Source: Agrobacterium tumefaciens_K (GTDB lineage: Bacteria > Pseudomonadota > Alphaproteobacteria > Rhizobiales > Rhizobiaceae). Taken from it: DNA of 64,000 nucleotides. The stretch is from the NCBI RefSeq assembly GCF_031801495.1, contig NZ_JAOEGC010000001.1, positions 372,001 through 436,000 of the forward strand, written 5' to 3'. Position numbers and translations under genes: made by a program. The notes under the pieces are model-generated. The model was not told the DNA's origin. It searched no databases and was given only the letters and a program-made list of their open reading frames with translations. Shown here in pieces: positions 41,816-50,741 of the stretch. Each line of letters starts with the position of its first letter. The first letter of the stretch is position 1.

Positions 41816-43678
41816 TCAGCTGCTTTTGAAGATGCGGACCAGCTCCTGAATGATCGTCCGCTCGGCATCGGAGAGAGCCCGATCTGACGAGAAGATAATC
41901 GACAGGGCGCCGGGGACTTCGTCTCTTCTTATAGGCACGGTCGCCAACAGGCCGGCCTCGACGTCCTTGCGCACGGAGGAGGCGGGAAGGACGGTGCACA
42001 GGCGCGAACTGCGGACCATGGCGATGGCAAGCGCGAGCGAGCCCACCTCGATGACCGGCGTGATACTGATCTTCCTGGCCTTTGCGGCCTGCGCGAAGAT
42101 CTGGTGGATGCTCAGCTGCTCGGCTCCTAGGACCAAGGGGAGTCCGCATACCTCTGCAACGCTCATCTCGTGCCGGTTCGGAAGCGAAACGGAGGGATGG
42201 GCCACCACTGACAGCGGCTCGCTCCGTCCGAGCGATATGCGCGACGCCTGCGCCTGGGCCGCGCCGACGATCGCGAGGTTGAGTTCGCCGGCCCGGACTT
42301 TCTCGTGAAGCGTCAGGTTGGAGCCCTCGCTCACCTGAAGCTTCCAGGTCGGGTAGTTGCAGTGAATGGCGGTGATCGCCCTTGCGATCTTGTCGGTCAG
42401 GGCACTGTCGTGGCCGGAACTCGGAAGCGTGCCGATCTTGATGCTTGACTGCGTGTGGGCCGCGATATCCGTAGACTGCCTTATCAACCAAGATAAGCGC
42501 TCCTCGATCGCCAGTGTGAAGGGCAGAAGTCTGGAGCCGGAGGCCGACAACGTCTGGCCTTCCTGGCGGCGCTGGAGCAGACGCCCGCCGACCGACGTTT
42601 CGAGCTTGTGGATCTGAGCCGAGATTGCTGATTGCGATCCGTGCGCCGCACGCGCCGCCGCGGCTATGCCACCGGTGCGGTGGCTCAGGTTGAAATACTG
42701 GGCTTGCCGGATGGTCATCCTTGGATCGAAATCGACGCTGCGCTCTTGCGAGTCGAGCTCTTGTTTCAGGAGTTCTAGGAACAGCTGCCCCTTTCCTGGT
42801 TTTGCGTGGTTGAGGAAGCCGTGGAGCGGAGAAACCAGAAAGGGAGAAAGTGGTGCCCAATCCAGCCGCGACAGGCCCATGCGATCGGCGATCAGGCTTG
42901 CCGGCATTAGAAAGCGGGTTTGCGGAAACTCCTGGAGCAGACGTCCCAGCTGGCTGGGATCGTCCTCGACAAACTTAAGCCGGCCATTGAGGGAATGCTG
43001 TTGCGCATAGGACGAGATCGCCTGCAGCAGGTGCGGCCGCATCCTCATAACGATGATCGGCGCATCCACTTGGGAGAGCCTGATCTCCCGGCTGCCGGTG
43101 ATGATCCAGGGATCGTTGGCCAGATGAAATGGCTCGCCCGCCGTGCCATCGGGCTGCTGATAGGATATCGAGACGGTTTCGCCGGTGCCCTCGAACACGA
43201 CGCTCGATTTTTCCGAGAAGATATCGTCCTGAGGACTTTGCTGAAGGCCGACGAAGCGCCATTCCACGAAGGTCTCCGGGTGCCGTTTCGTCAACTCCAG
43301 CGTCGCACGCACCAGCGCCTTTGAAAAGCGGCCGATCGCGGGGCTGAGGTCCAAGCAGACGACCAGCCGATCGAGCGCGGAATGCGGCACGGATAGCGTG
43401 CCACGCGCGTAGGATTCCAGATAAAGGAGCTGGCAGGCGTTGCGGAACAGCCAGAAGGCAGCCGGCAGCAGCCCGAGGAAGGTTCCCTGGCGCACGAACA
43501 GCCGCAGCCCGAAACGTTCCTCCAGATTGTGCAGGGCCGTGCTGAGCGCCGAAGGCGTAAGGCCTAAGGCCAATGCGGCTTCCGAAACCTTGGAATGCTG
43601 GCAAGCCGATACGAAATTCGCGAGTAGCCGCAGTTCAACGCTGATCTTGTCCATGCCGGCAAAGATACGCGTTGCCAT
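41816..43678 (-). CDS. Tandem fusion of two LysR-type regulators
   Basis: The 620-residue protein has two complete LysR units. Unit 1: HTH at about 16-63 (VSEAALALGLTPSALSTALH, LEERFGLRLFVRQG) and an effector domain at about 103-305. Unit 2: HTH at about 321-380 (GGIAAAARAAHGSQSAISAQ, LETSVGGRLLQRR) and an effector domain at about 395-615 (IKIGTLPSSGHDSALTDKI, GSLALAIAMV). A usual LysR protein is about 300 residues, so this is a head-to-tail double. Unit 2 starts about 14 residues after the end of unit 1, without a long linker. The ATG at 43678 follows GAGAGG. It is the last gene of the leftward catabolic operon, after a hairpin, and is the likely regulator. Confidence 0.9.
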   Translation of the reverse strand: MATRIFAGMDKISVELRLLANFVSACQHSKVSEAALALGLTPSALSTALHNLEERFGLRLFVRQGTFLGLLPAAFWLFRNACQLLYLESYARGTLSVPHSALDRLVVCLDLSPAIGRFSKALVRATLELTKRHPETFVEWRFVGLQQSPQDDIFSEKSSVVFEGTGETVSISYQQPDGTAGEPFHLANDPWIITGSREIRLSQVDAPIIVMRMRPHLLQAISSYAQQHSLNGRLKFVEDDPSQLGRLLQEFPQTRFLMPASLIADRMGLSRLDWAPLSPFLVSPLHGFLNHAKPGKGQLFLELLKQELDSQERSVDFDPRMTIRQAQYFNLSHRTGGIAAAARAAHGSQSAISAQIHKLETSVGGRLLQRRQEGQTLSASGSRLLPFTLAIEERLSWLIRQSTDIAAHTQSSIKIGTLPSSGHDSALTDKIARAITAIHCNYPTWKLQVSEGSNLTLHEKVRAGELNLAIVGAAQAQASRISLGRSEPLSVVAHPSVSLPNRHEMSVAEVCGLPLVLGAEQLSIHQIFAQAAKARKISITPVIEVGSLALAIAMVRSSRLCTVLPASSVRKDVEAGLLATVPIRRDEVPGALSIIFSSDRALSDAERTIIQELVRIFKSS

Positions 43679-43758
43679 AGGTCCTCTCAAGTACCGATTT
43701 TCCGATTTCGCGTAGTCCTTGCAAGCGGAGCGCATGGAAGCAGGGCTCACCGGTGGGA

Positions 43759-43781
43759 GAAAGGGGCATGCCGCCCCTTTC
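43759..43781 (-). terminator. Hairpin between the ammonia-lyase and regulator genes
   Basis: GAAAGGGGC (43759-43767) and GCCCCTTTC (43773-43781) form a perfect 9-bp stem with a 5-base loop. In the leftward direction it follows the ammonia-lyase stop by 12 bases and ends in CTTTCTCCC, so it probably attenuates transcription into the regulator gene. Confidence 0.55.
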
Positions 43782-43793
43782 GGCTTGGCTCAT

Positions 43794-45407
43794 TCAGCGT
43801 AGCGCGCCGATCGCCGCTTCGACCGTGTCTAGGACCTTGCCGTCGGTGACCATCGCGAAGGCTGGCTTGATCTGCTTCTGCATATAGCCATCGCCGTCCT
43901 GTAGCGGTATGACCGCGGCAAGCGCGTCGTAAAGGGCCTGAGTGCCCTTGCCGAGCTTGAAGCCGCCGAGCGGCTGGCGGGTCAGGAAAATCGCCTTAGT
44001 CGCCAGCAGGCATTCAACGCCGACGATCTTGGGCAGGTTGTCGAGAACCTGCTGGGACTTGCGGCATGACCAAGCCGCCATCGACACATGGTCCTCTTGG
44101 CTGCTCTTGGTGGGGATCGTGTCGGCCACGGACGGGAAGGCGAGCGTCTTGTTCTCTGATGCCACGGCTGCGGCGGCGGTCGAGATGATGCCGTAGCCGT
44201 AGTTCAGGCCGATCGGCTTGCCGGCAAGGTTCGGCGGCAGGCCGTAGTTAAGCGTGGTGTCGCAGAGCGCGAAAAGCCGGCGCTCGGAGATGTTTCCGAT
44301 CTCGACAAGCGCGATGGTCAGGAGATCCATCGCAAAAGCGATAGGTTCGCAATGGAAGTTGCCGCCGGAGAGGAACTCAAGCGCGCCCGTTTCATTCCAG
44401 AAGACCAACGGGTTGTCGGTGGCCGCGTTCAGCTCGCGGGTAATGATCGTCTTGGCATGCTCGAGCTGGTCGCGGCAGCTCCCGTGGACCTGGGGAAGGC
44501 AGCGGAAGGAATACTGGTCTTGCACGCGCGGATGGTAGGTGGGGTGCAGGATATCGTCCTCAAGATGGACAGCGCGTGCCGACTCGGAAGCCCGCCGTGA
44601 TCCCTCGATGAGACGACGAATATTCTCGGCAGTCAGTATCTGTCCGGGCTGCTTGCGGACCTCGTGGATGCGGGCGTCGAAGGCCGCCTGCTCGCCGCGG
44701 ATCGCTTCCAGACTGAGCGCGCCGATCGCATCAGCGGTCTTCATCAGCCGCTCGGCGTCGAACAGCGTCAGCGAGGCCATACCGGCGCAGAGGCTGTTAC
44801 CGTTTATCAGCGCGAGGCAGTCCTTCGCCTTTAGCTCGAAGGCAACCGGCGAGATGCCGGCCAGTTCGAGCGCCTTAGGCGCAGGCATACGCTTGCCCTT
44901 GTAGAAGGCTTCGGCTTCCTCATATCCGATCAGGACGGAAACCATATGAGCCAGGGGCGCAAGGTCGCCCGACGCGCCGACCGAACCTTGGATAGGCACG
45001 ACCGGATGAACGCCCTTGTTCAGCATCTGCACCAGTCGATCGACGACTTCCATGCGAAGGCCCGAAACGCCCACGCAGAATGCGTTGATGCGCACCGCCA
45101 TCATGGCGCGAACGATTTCCTCCGAAGCCGGCTCGCCGATGCCCGAGCAATGCGAAAGCACGATGTTGAGTTGGAACTGCTCGTTATCAGCCTGATTGAT
45201 CTTGTAGTCCTTCAGCTTGCCGACGCCGGTGTTGAAGCCATAAGTCGCCGGCGCGTTTTCGGTCAGCCAGTTTTCTTCGATATAGGCGCGTTTCTTGGAG
45301 ATTTCGGCACGCGCGGCAGGCGCGATCTCGACCTGCGCGTTTTGGCGGGCGATCGTGACGACCTGCTCGATTGTCAGGCTGTCGCCGTCGAGGATGATGG
45401 TTTTCAT
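43794..45407 (-). CDS. MIO-type aromatic amino acid ammonia-lyase (histidine ammonia-lyase-like)
   Basis: The 537-residue protein belongs to the HAL/PAL family. The self-processing triad A145-S146-G147 (GSVGASGDLAP) forms the MIO electrophile; Y56 (ATYGFNTGVG) is the catalytic Tyr. The selectivity pair is S85-H86 (NIVLSHCSG), the arrangement of histidine ammonia-lyases (phenylalanine and tyrosine lyases have FL and HL), and the C-terminal Glu of HAL is present in SSQEDHVSMA. It eliminates ammonia from an alpha-amino acid to give an alpha,beta-unsaturated acid. No hutU, hutI or hutG is nearby; the partners are a carbamoylase and a hydantoinase, 13 and about 1300 bases upstream. Start at 45407 follows AAAGGACACC. 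It may use histidine or a related amino acid. Confidence 0.9.
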   Translation of the reverse strand: MKTIILDGDSLTIEQVVTIARQNAQVEIAPAARAEISKKRAYIEENWLTENAPATYGFNTGVGKLKDYKINQADNEQFQLNIVLSHCSGIGEPASEEIVRAMMAVRINAFCVGVSGLRMEVVDRLVQMLNKGVHPVVPIQGSVGASGDLAPLAHMVSVLIGYEEAEAFYKGKRMPAPKALELAGISPVAFELKAKDCLALINGNSLCAGMASLTLFDAERLMKTADAIGALSLEAIRGEQAAFDARIHEVRKQPGQILTAENIRRLIEGSRRASESARAVHLEDDILHPTYHPRVQDQYSFRCLPQVHGSCRDQLEHAKTIITRELNAATDNPLVFWNETGALEFLSGGNFHCEPIAFAMDLLTIALVEIGNISERRLFALCDTTLNYGLPPNLAGKPIGLNYGYGIISTAAAAVASENKTLAFPSVADTIPTKSSQEDHVSMAAWSCRKSQQVLDNLPKIVGVECLLATKAIFLTRQPLGGFKLGKGTQALYDALAAVIPLQDGDGYMQKQIKPAFAMVTDGKVLDTVEAAIGALR

Positions 45408-45420
45408 TTTTCGGTGTCCT

Positions 45421-46725
45421 TTAGATGATGGGGAATCGACGTTGCGCTGTCGAGGGTTTAGGGATGTGTAAGGGCGCATCGGGCTGTGTATCCAGCCACA
45501 CAAGCGTGTGGGTGAGGAGGTCAGCTGCGAGCGCAATGGCTTCGGTGTCGGTCCACTCCTCCGGAGTATGGCTTTTGCCGTCTTTCGACGGCACGAAAAT
45601 CATTGCTGCAGGGGCAAGCCGGGCCACGAAGGCGGCGTCATGACCGGCGCCGGATGCGAGCGGCAAAGTGCCAAGCCCAAGGTCGTCGGCGCTGGCTTCT
45701 ATCACGCTGCGAAGCGTCGGATCACAGGCAACGGCAAAGGTTCGGCTCAATCGCTCGACGGCGATGACTCTGCAGCCTTCCTGTAATGCCGCATTCTCAG
45801 CGAGTTTCTCGGCAAGCGCCAGGAAATCGTCCATCGCCTGGTCGTTCTCGGCGCGGATGTCGACGATTGCTTCGGCCGCGCCGGGCACCACGTTGGCGCC
45901 ACCGGGTTCGAACCTGATGATGCCGATCGTGGCGGTGAAATGGCCTGTGCTTTCGGCGGCTCGCGCGGCATCGCGCAGTTGGACGACCAAGGCCGCCATC
46001 GCAATTCCCGCATCGGCGCGCATCGTCATCGGTGCTGTGCCGGCATGGGCTGCCTCACCTTCGATGCGGATACGCAAGCGGGCTATGCCGGCGATAGCGG
46101 TAACGACGCCGATCGGCACCCTACTCCGCTCGAGAACAGGCCCCTGCTCGATATGGATTTCGATGAAGCTGCCGATATCCGTTCGCTGACACTGACGGAT
46201 ACGCTCGGGAGCGCCGCCGACGCGGCGGATCGCATCGCCGAGCTCCTCGCCTCCGGGACCCTTCATGCCTAGGTGTTCCGGACCGAGCGCGCCGGCCATG
46301 CCGCGGCTGCCGATGCATGACAGGCCCCATTCGCTGGGCTCCTCGGCGAGGAAATCGACCAGTTCGATAGTATGCCGCGGGCGGTATCCTGCCTGGCGCA
46401 GCGCCCGAATGGCAGCGAGACCGCAGAGGATGCCGGCTATGCCGTCGAAACGGCCACCGCTCGGAACGGTGTCGCTGTGCGAGCCAGTCATCAGCACCGG
46501 TAGGGTCGGGTCCGTGCCCTGCCAACGGCCGATCAGGTTGCCGGATGCGTCGAGCGTGGTGGTTAGGCCTTCCTCGGCGAAACGCTTCTCAAGGTAATCG
46601 CGGCCCTTGAGGAACATCTGCGTGAACGACCGCCGGGTCCAGGGGATGCCTGGCTCGGTGATATCAGCCAGCGCATCGAAGTCCTGCTGCAGGCGGTCTC
46701 TTTCTGTCTTGTGAAAGGAGGTCAT
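45421..46725 (-). CDS. M20-family N-carbamoyl-L-amino-acid hydrolase / allantoate amidohydrolase type
   Basis: The 434-residue protein shows the M20C metal motifs: GSHSDTVPSGGRFDG, the acidic LAEEPSEWG, HIEQGPVLE, and PLASGAGHDAAF, with the dimerisation lid around GEAAHAGTAPMTMRADA. Enzymes of this group (HyuC, beta-ureidopropionase, AllC) hydrolyse N-carbamoyl compounds to amino acid, CO2 and ammonia. The metal-bridging motif is EEP rather than the usual EEEGxRF, so it is a divergent member. It lies 7 bases after the hydantoinase-like gene, making ring opening followed by decarbamoylation the obvious pairing. Start at 46725 follows GAAAGGAGG. Confidence 0.9.
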   Translation of the reverse strand: MTSFHKTERDRLQQDFDALADITEPGIPWTRRSFTQMFLKGRDYLEKRFAEEGLTTTLDASGNLIGRWQGTDPTLPVLMTGSHSDTVPSGGRFDGIAGILCGLAAIRALRQAGYRPRHTIELVDFLAEEPSEWGLSCIGSRGMAGALGPEHLGMKGPGGEELGDAIRRVGGAPERIRQCQRTDIGSFIEIHIEQGPVLERSRVPIGVVTAIAGIARLRIRIEGEAAHAGTAPMTMRADAGIAMAALVVQLRDAARAAESTGHFTATIGIIRFEPGGANVVPGAAEAIVDIRAENDQAMDDFLALAEKLAENAALQEGCRVIAVERLSRTFAVACDPTLRSVIEASADDLGLGTLPLASGAGHDAAFVARLAPAAMIFVPSKDGKSHTPEEWTDTEAIALAADLLTHTLVWLDTQPDAPLHIPKPSTAQRRFPII

Positions 46726-46732
46726 TGGAGTG

Positions 46733-48112
46733 TCATGCGGCCGGTGTCAGAGCATTGACGCTCGGGCGGATGAAACGGCCGGCGCCAGGCTTTGCCAAGA
46801 CGTTTGTGCCGTCGAAGATCATGCCGCCGCGCTGGAAGGTTGCGATCGGCGCGTGGCGGATGCGACGGCCTTCATAGGGACTCCAGCCGACGACGTTGTG
46901 GCCGCTGGCCGCCGGATCGTAGAGGCGCGGGCGCTCGGCGAACACGGCGATATCTGCATCGAGCCCGATTGCCAGTCCGCCCTTCTGGTCGGTGAGGCGG
47001 AACAGGCGAGCCGGGTTGGAGGCAAGCAACCGCGGCGCATGCGTCAGCGGCAGCTTGCGGTCGGTCAGGCCGTCGAGCAGCAGGCTCGGCAGTACTTCGA
47101 GGCCCGGCATGCCGGAGGAGTTTTCCAGCATGACGTCGGAGGATTTGGCCGAGAGGCTCCAGGAGACATGGTCGGTGGAAACGATGGTGACGTGACCGGC
47201 GGCCAGATGTTCCCAGATCTTCTCGCGCTCCTTGGCCGAGCGGATCGGCGGATTGCACTTGGCGCGACCGATCAGCCGCGAGACATCTTCCTCCTCGCTG
47301 CAGACGAGGTAATGAATGCAGGCCTCGATCGTCGCGTCGACGCCCTGCTGGCGATAGGCCTGCGCCATCTCGTAACCGCGGCCCACCGAGCAATGGACAA
47401 TATGGGCGGAGCAACCAGTGGCTTCGGCAATCTCGTAGACCTCGGCGATAGCGAGCGTCTCGGCGATCGCAGGGCGGGAATCTCCGTGGGTGCGGTAGTC
47501 GGTCCGTCCCGTCGCCTTGACGGCCTCGCTCCAGACCTTCACGCATTCGTCGTTTTCGTTGTGCACACCGGCAATAAGCCCGGTTTTGGCGACTTCGGAG
47601 AAAGCTGCATGGAGCAGTGGCGTAGGAATCCGGGGGAAGCGGTTTGGATCCGTTTCAAAGGTGGAAAACTTAAAGCCGATGGCGCCGGCCTTTGCCATAT
47701 CGGCAATATGTAGCGCCCCTTCGGCGGGACGAATGGTGCCGTAGAGCGCGAAATCGACGCGCGCCTGCTCAGCGGCGCTGTCAGCTTTTTCCTTCAGGAG
47801 ATCAGCCGTGCAGATCAGCTTGCCACCGGCATCATACGGCATGTCGACGATGGTGGTGACGCCACCAGCGGCGGCAGATCGTGTAGACCAGATGAAATCC
47901 TCTTGGTCCTTCTGCGAACGCGAATGGACCTGGCCGTCGATGGTGCCTGGTAGTACCAGAGAATCACCGAAATCATGCGTCTCGCGGGCCGCCGGAGGCG
48001 TGCCGGCGCCAAGCATGGCGATCTTTCCGTCACTGATGGCAACAAAACCGCCTTCGGTAACTCCGTCCTCGTTGACGAGTGTGCCGCGGATCACTGTGTC
48101 GAAATCGCTCAT
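46733..48112 (-). CDS. Cyclic amidohydrolase (hydantoinase/allantoinase type) with altered metal site
   Basis: The 459-residue protein has the full cyclic-amidohydrolase barrel: K148 (AIGFKFSTF) as the carboxylated lysine, H184 (GVHNENDE), H237 and H240 (SAHIVHCSV), and D314 (VSTDHVSWS). Spacing matches allantoinase. The first metal motif, however, reads TIDGQVHSRS, so position 61 is Gln where HxH has its first His (H63 is kept). The enzyme family opens five- or six-membered cyclic diamides to carbamoyl acids. The C-terminus (GRRIRHAPIATFQRGGMIFDG) is standard. It overlaps the upstream gene by 4 bases. The substrate is unknown; the metal variant may change metal content or activity. Confidence 0.88.
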   Translation of the reverse strand: MSDFDTVIRGTLVNEDGVTEGGFVAISDGKIAMLGAGTPPAARETHDFGDSLVLPGTIDGQVHSRSQKDQEDFIWSTRSAAAGGVTTIVDMPYDAGGKLICTADLLKEKADSAAEQARVDFALYGTIRPAEGALHIADMAKAGAIGFKFSTFETDPNRFPRIPTPLLHAAFSEVAKTGLIAGVHNENDECVKVWSEAVKATGRTDYRTHGDSRPAIAETLAIAEVYEIAEATGCSAHIVHCSVGRGYEMAQAYRQQGVDATIEACIHYLVCSEEEDVSRLIGRAKCNPPIRSAKEREKIWEHLAAGHVTIVSTDHVSWSLSAKSSDVMLENSSGMPGLEVLPSLLLDGLTDRKLPLTHAPRLLASNPARLFRLTDQKGGLAIGLDADIAVFAERPRLYDPAASGHNVVGWSPYEGRRIRHAPIATFQRGGMIFDGTNVLAKPGAGRFIRPSVNALTPAA

Positions 48113-48663
48113 GATGTAGTCGTCTTTCTTACTGGATCGAGATTGGTATGCTGGTGGTCGGGCGGGCAGGCGATCTTCACGAGCCTGGTGATGACCGCGT
48201 CGAACAGAGCGAGGCAGTCACGCCGCTGTTCGCTGGGGACACCGCGCTCGGTGAGGTAACGGTCAGCCAGATCAGGCTCGCGTTTTCCCGCAACGGAGCT
48301 GACCGGAAACGCTTCCGTCAGGCGAGCGATATGCAGCCGTTCAGCCTGCAGTTCGACACGCTTGATGTCTTCACGCAGGGCGGTCTCGGCGCCGGCGTCG
48401 CAACGGCCTTTCATGGCGCGCCGAATGGCTCGCAATGGCCGCACGACAAGCTCGCGCCACGTTGCCGCGTCCGCCAGGAACCTGTCGAAAGCCTCATCCT
48501 CGCAAGACATCCCATGTCGGTCGGCAAGCACGAGAAGCAGAAGAACCGGCACGTCGGCGTCGAATTCGTCCTGTAGGGACAGGCAGAGCTGCGCTACCTT
48601 GTTGTCCGCGTAAAGCAGGATCATGTTGGGCCAGACATGAGCGGCGAAGCCTGTTTGCTGCAT
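48109..48663 (-). CDS. TIGR02444 (DUF2390)-like protein of unknown function
   Basis: The 184-residue protein has the family pattern of a helical domain: MILLYADNKVAQLCLSLQDE, then DVPVLLLLVLADRHGMS and TWRELVVRPLRAIRRAMKG, followed by further helices and a C-terminal tail. Similar proteins are scattered in proteobacteria without assigned function. ATG at 48661-48663 follows AGGAGCG. The overlap with the hydantoinase start (ATGA) indicates coupled translation and supports a role in the same pathway, perhaps as an accessory or assembly protein. Confidence 0.7.
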   Translation of the reverse strand: MQQTGFAAHVWPNMILLYADNKVAQLCLSLQDEFDADVPVLLLLVLADRHGMSCEDEAFDRFLADAATWRELVVRPLRAIRRAMKGRCDAGAETALREDIKRVELQAERLHIARLTEAFPVSSVAGKREPDLADRYLTERGVPSEQRRDCLALFDAVITRLVKIACPPDHQHTNLDPVRKTTTS

Positions 48664-48672
48664 CGAACGCTC

Positions 48673-49704
48673 CTATGCCGTCTTTGCCGTCATGCCGGGC
48701 GCAGCCTCGTCATGCGGAAAGTGACAGGCGACCAACTGGCCGCGAGGCGCCTGGGTCAGGGTCGGCTCTTCGTCTGCACATAGGGCCGCGGCACGCGGGC
48801 AACGGGTCCGGAAGGCGCAGCCGGTCGGCGGACGGATGCGCGACGGGATCGCCGCGCGTTCGGCGTCAGGCTCGATCTTGCGGCTGGCATCGACGACCGG
48901 AACGGCTTCGAGAAGCTTGCGGGTATAGGGATGCGCCGGGCGATCGTAAATCTCTTCCCCGGTGCCGACCTCGACGATGCGGCCCATGTAAAGCACGGCG
49001 ACGCGGTCGCTGACGTTCTTCACGACCGCGAGATCATGCGAGATGAAGATTAGCGCGAGATTGCGCGCCTCGCGGATATCCTGCAGCAGGTTGATGACAT
49101 GCGCCTGCACCGATACGTCGAGCGACGCCACCGGCTCGTCGCAGACGATCAGTTCCGGCTGTACCGCGAGCGCGCGCGCAATGGCGATGCGTTGGCACTG
49201 GCCGCCGGAAAACTGGTGCGGCCTGCGGCCGGCGACGTCTGCAAGGGCAAAGCCCACATCGGCAAGCGCCTGCTCGACCCGTGCCCTGCGTTCGGCTCTT
49301 GGAACACCCTGGATGACGAGGCCTTCGGCGACGATATCCTCCATCTTGCGGCGTGGATTGAACGACGACACCGGATCCTGGAAGATCATCTGCAAGCGGC
49401 CGCGCGTACGACGCATGTCGCGCTTGGAAAGCTTGGCGATATCAGTGCCCTCATATCGGATCGAGCCGTTCCACTGCGTATTGGCATCTGGCAGCAGCCG
49501 CAGCACTGCGCGACCGATGGTCGTCTTGCCGCTGCCGCTCTCTCCGACGAGCCCAAGCGTTTCACCGGGTGCCACATGGAGCGAGACATTGTCCACGGCG
49601 CGCATCAGCTTGCCGGAGCGGCTGAAGTGCACCGAGAGATGGCTTATATCAAGCAGAGGCGAGGGGACCTCGCTTTCGGTTGTCGTGTTCAGGTTCTCAG
49701 CCAT
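48673..49704 (-). CDS. Peptide/nickel-type ABC importer ATPase (DppF/OppF class)
   Basis: The 343-residue protein has Walker A (GESGSGKTTIGRA), signature FSGGQCQRIAIARAL, Walker B (LIVCDEPVASLD) and the H-loop (FISHDLAVV). The oligopeptide-type C-terminal extension has the Cys-rich iron-sulfur-like motif (TGCAFRTRCPRAAALC). An N-terminal lead of about 15 residues precedes the first strand. The signature position reads GGQCQR instead of GGQRQR. Start at 49704 overlaps the neighbouring ATPase gene by 8 bases. It should energise uptake with the adjacent ATPase, two permeases and the binding protein. Confidence 0.92.
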   Translation of the reverse strand: MAENLNTTTESEVPSPLLDISHLSVHFSRSGKLMRAVDNVSLHVAPGETLGLVGESGSGKTTIGRAVLRLLPDANTQWNGSIRYEGTDIAKLSKRDMRRTRGRLQMIFQDPVSSFNPRRKMEDIVAEGLVIQGVPRAERRARVEQALADVGFALADVAGRRPHQFSGGQCQRIAIARALAVQPELIVCDEPVASLDVSVQAHVINLLQDIREARNLALIFISHDLAVVKNVSDRVAVLYMGRIVEVGTGEEIYDRPAHPYTRKLLEAVPVVDASRKIEPDAERAAIPSRIRPPTGCAFRTRCPRAAALCADEEPTLTQAPRGQLVACHFPHDEAAPGMTAKTA

Positions 49705-50740
49705 GTGCAAGCCCACCCTCTGAAATGACGTCATGCTCGGGTGCCCGGCCAGCGGTTGTTTCCAGCGGGAAATGGCAGGCGAAGCGATGGCGGTCGTCGG
49801 TGCCGGTGGCCATCTCGGGCATGGAAACGTGGCATGGCCCCTGGGCAGCGCCGCAGCGTGGCGCAAAGGGACAGCCGGCCGGCTGGTTCGCGAGGCTCGG
49901 CGGCTGGCCCGGAATGGTCCTGAGGCGTGTATGTGCCGGCTGGTCCATCTGCGGCATGGCCGAGAGAAGCGCCTCGGTGTAGCGGTGCCGTGGATTGCGG
50001 AACACCTCCGAGGTCGGGCCGTATTCGACGATGTGGCCACCATAGAGCACGAGAATCTCGTCGGTGCGCCCGGCGACGACGCCGAGATTGTGCGACACCA
50101 GGATCATCGACATCTGCCGCTCCTGCTGGATGGTCTGCAGCAGATCGAGAACTTCCTTCTGTACCGTCACGTCGAGCGCGGTTGTCGCTTCGTCGGCGAT
50201 CAGAAGATCGGGGTGGCAGATCAGGCCGGCGGCGATCATGATGCGCTGCTTCATACCGCCGGAGAAATGATGCGGGTAATAGTCATAGCAGTCTTCCGGG
50301 TCTGCGATGCCGACAACGGTAAGGAGATCGATTGCGCGCTGGCGAGCCTCGCTGCGCGTGAGGCCTATGTGCTGCTGGCAGGCCTCGGATATCTGCCGGC
50401 CGATCGGCACATAGGGATTGAGGGAGGTCATCGGGTTCTGGAAGACGATGCCGACCTTGCTGCCGATGAAACTTGCACGCTCACGCGGCTTCATGGCCGA
50501 TAGGTCTCGCCCGTCCACCGAAATGCGCCCATCGACCTGGACGCTGCCCGGCGCGATGCCCATGATGGACTTGATCAGCATGGATTTCCCGGCGCCGGAT
50601 TCGCCGACAATGCCGAGCGCGGTGCGACGGTTCACGGAAAAACTGATATTCTGAAGCACCTTCAATGGTTGCGGTCGCGCCATGATCTGGCATGACATGT
50701 CGTCGCATGCGAGAATGGGCTGGTCTTGATGTTCGATCAT
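49697..50740 (-). CDS. Peptide/nickel-type ABC importer ATPase (DppD/OppD class)
   Basis: The 347-residue protein has Walker A (GESGAGKSMLIKS), signature HFSGGMKQRIMIA, Walker B (LLIADEATTALD), H-loop (LVSHNLGVV) and the oligopeptide-type Cys-rich end (GCPFAPRCGAAQGPC). Start at 50740 is one base after the permease stop codon, with the ribosome site (GAGAGGGGAA) inside that gene. It partners with the second ATPase gene next to it. Confidence 0.92.
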   Translation of the reverse strand: MIEHQDQPILACDDMSCQIMARPQPLKVLQNISFSVNRRTALGIVGESGAGKSMLIKSIMGIAPGSVQVDGRISVDGRDLSAMKPRERASFIGSKVGIVFQNPMTSLNPYVPIGRQISEACQQHIGLTRSEARQRAIDLLTVVGIADPEDCYDYYPHHFSGGMKQRIMIAAGLICHPDLLIADEATTALDVTVQKEVLDLLQTIQQERQMSMILVSHNLGVVAGRTDEILVLYGGHIVEYGPTSEVFRNPRHRYTEALLSAMPQMDQPAHTRLRTIPGQPPSLANQPAGCPFAPRCGAAQGPCHVSMPEMATGTDDRHRFACHFPLETTAGRAPEHDVISEGGLAHG

Positions 50741-50741
50741 C

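Noticed and set aside
41772..42860. Leftward 362-codon frame within the LysR gene
   Set aside because: Out-of-frame shadow of the second LysR unit; no LysR motif in this frame.
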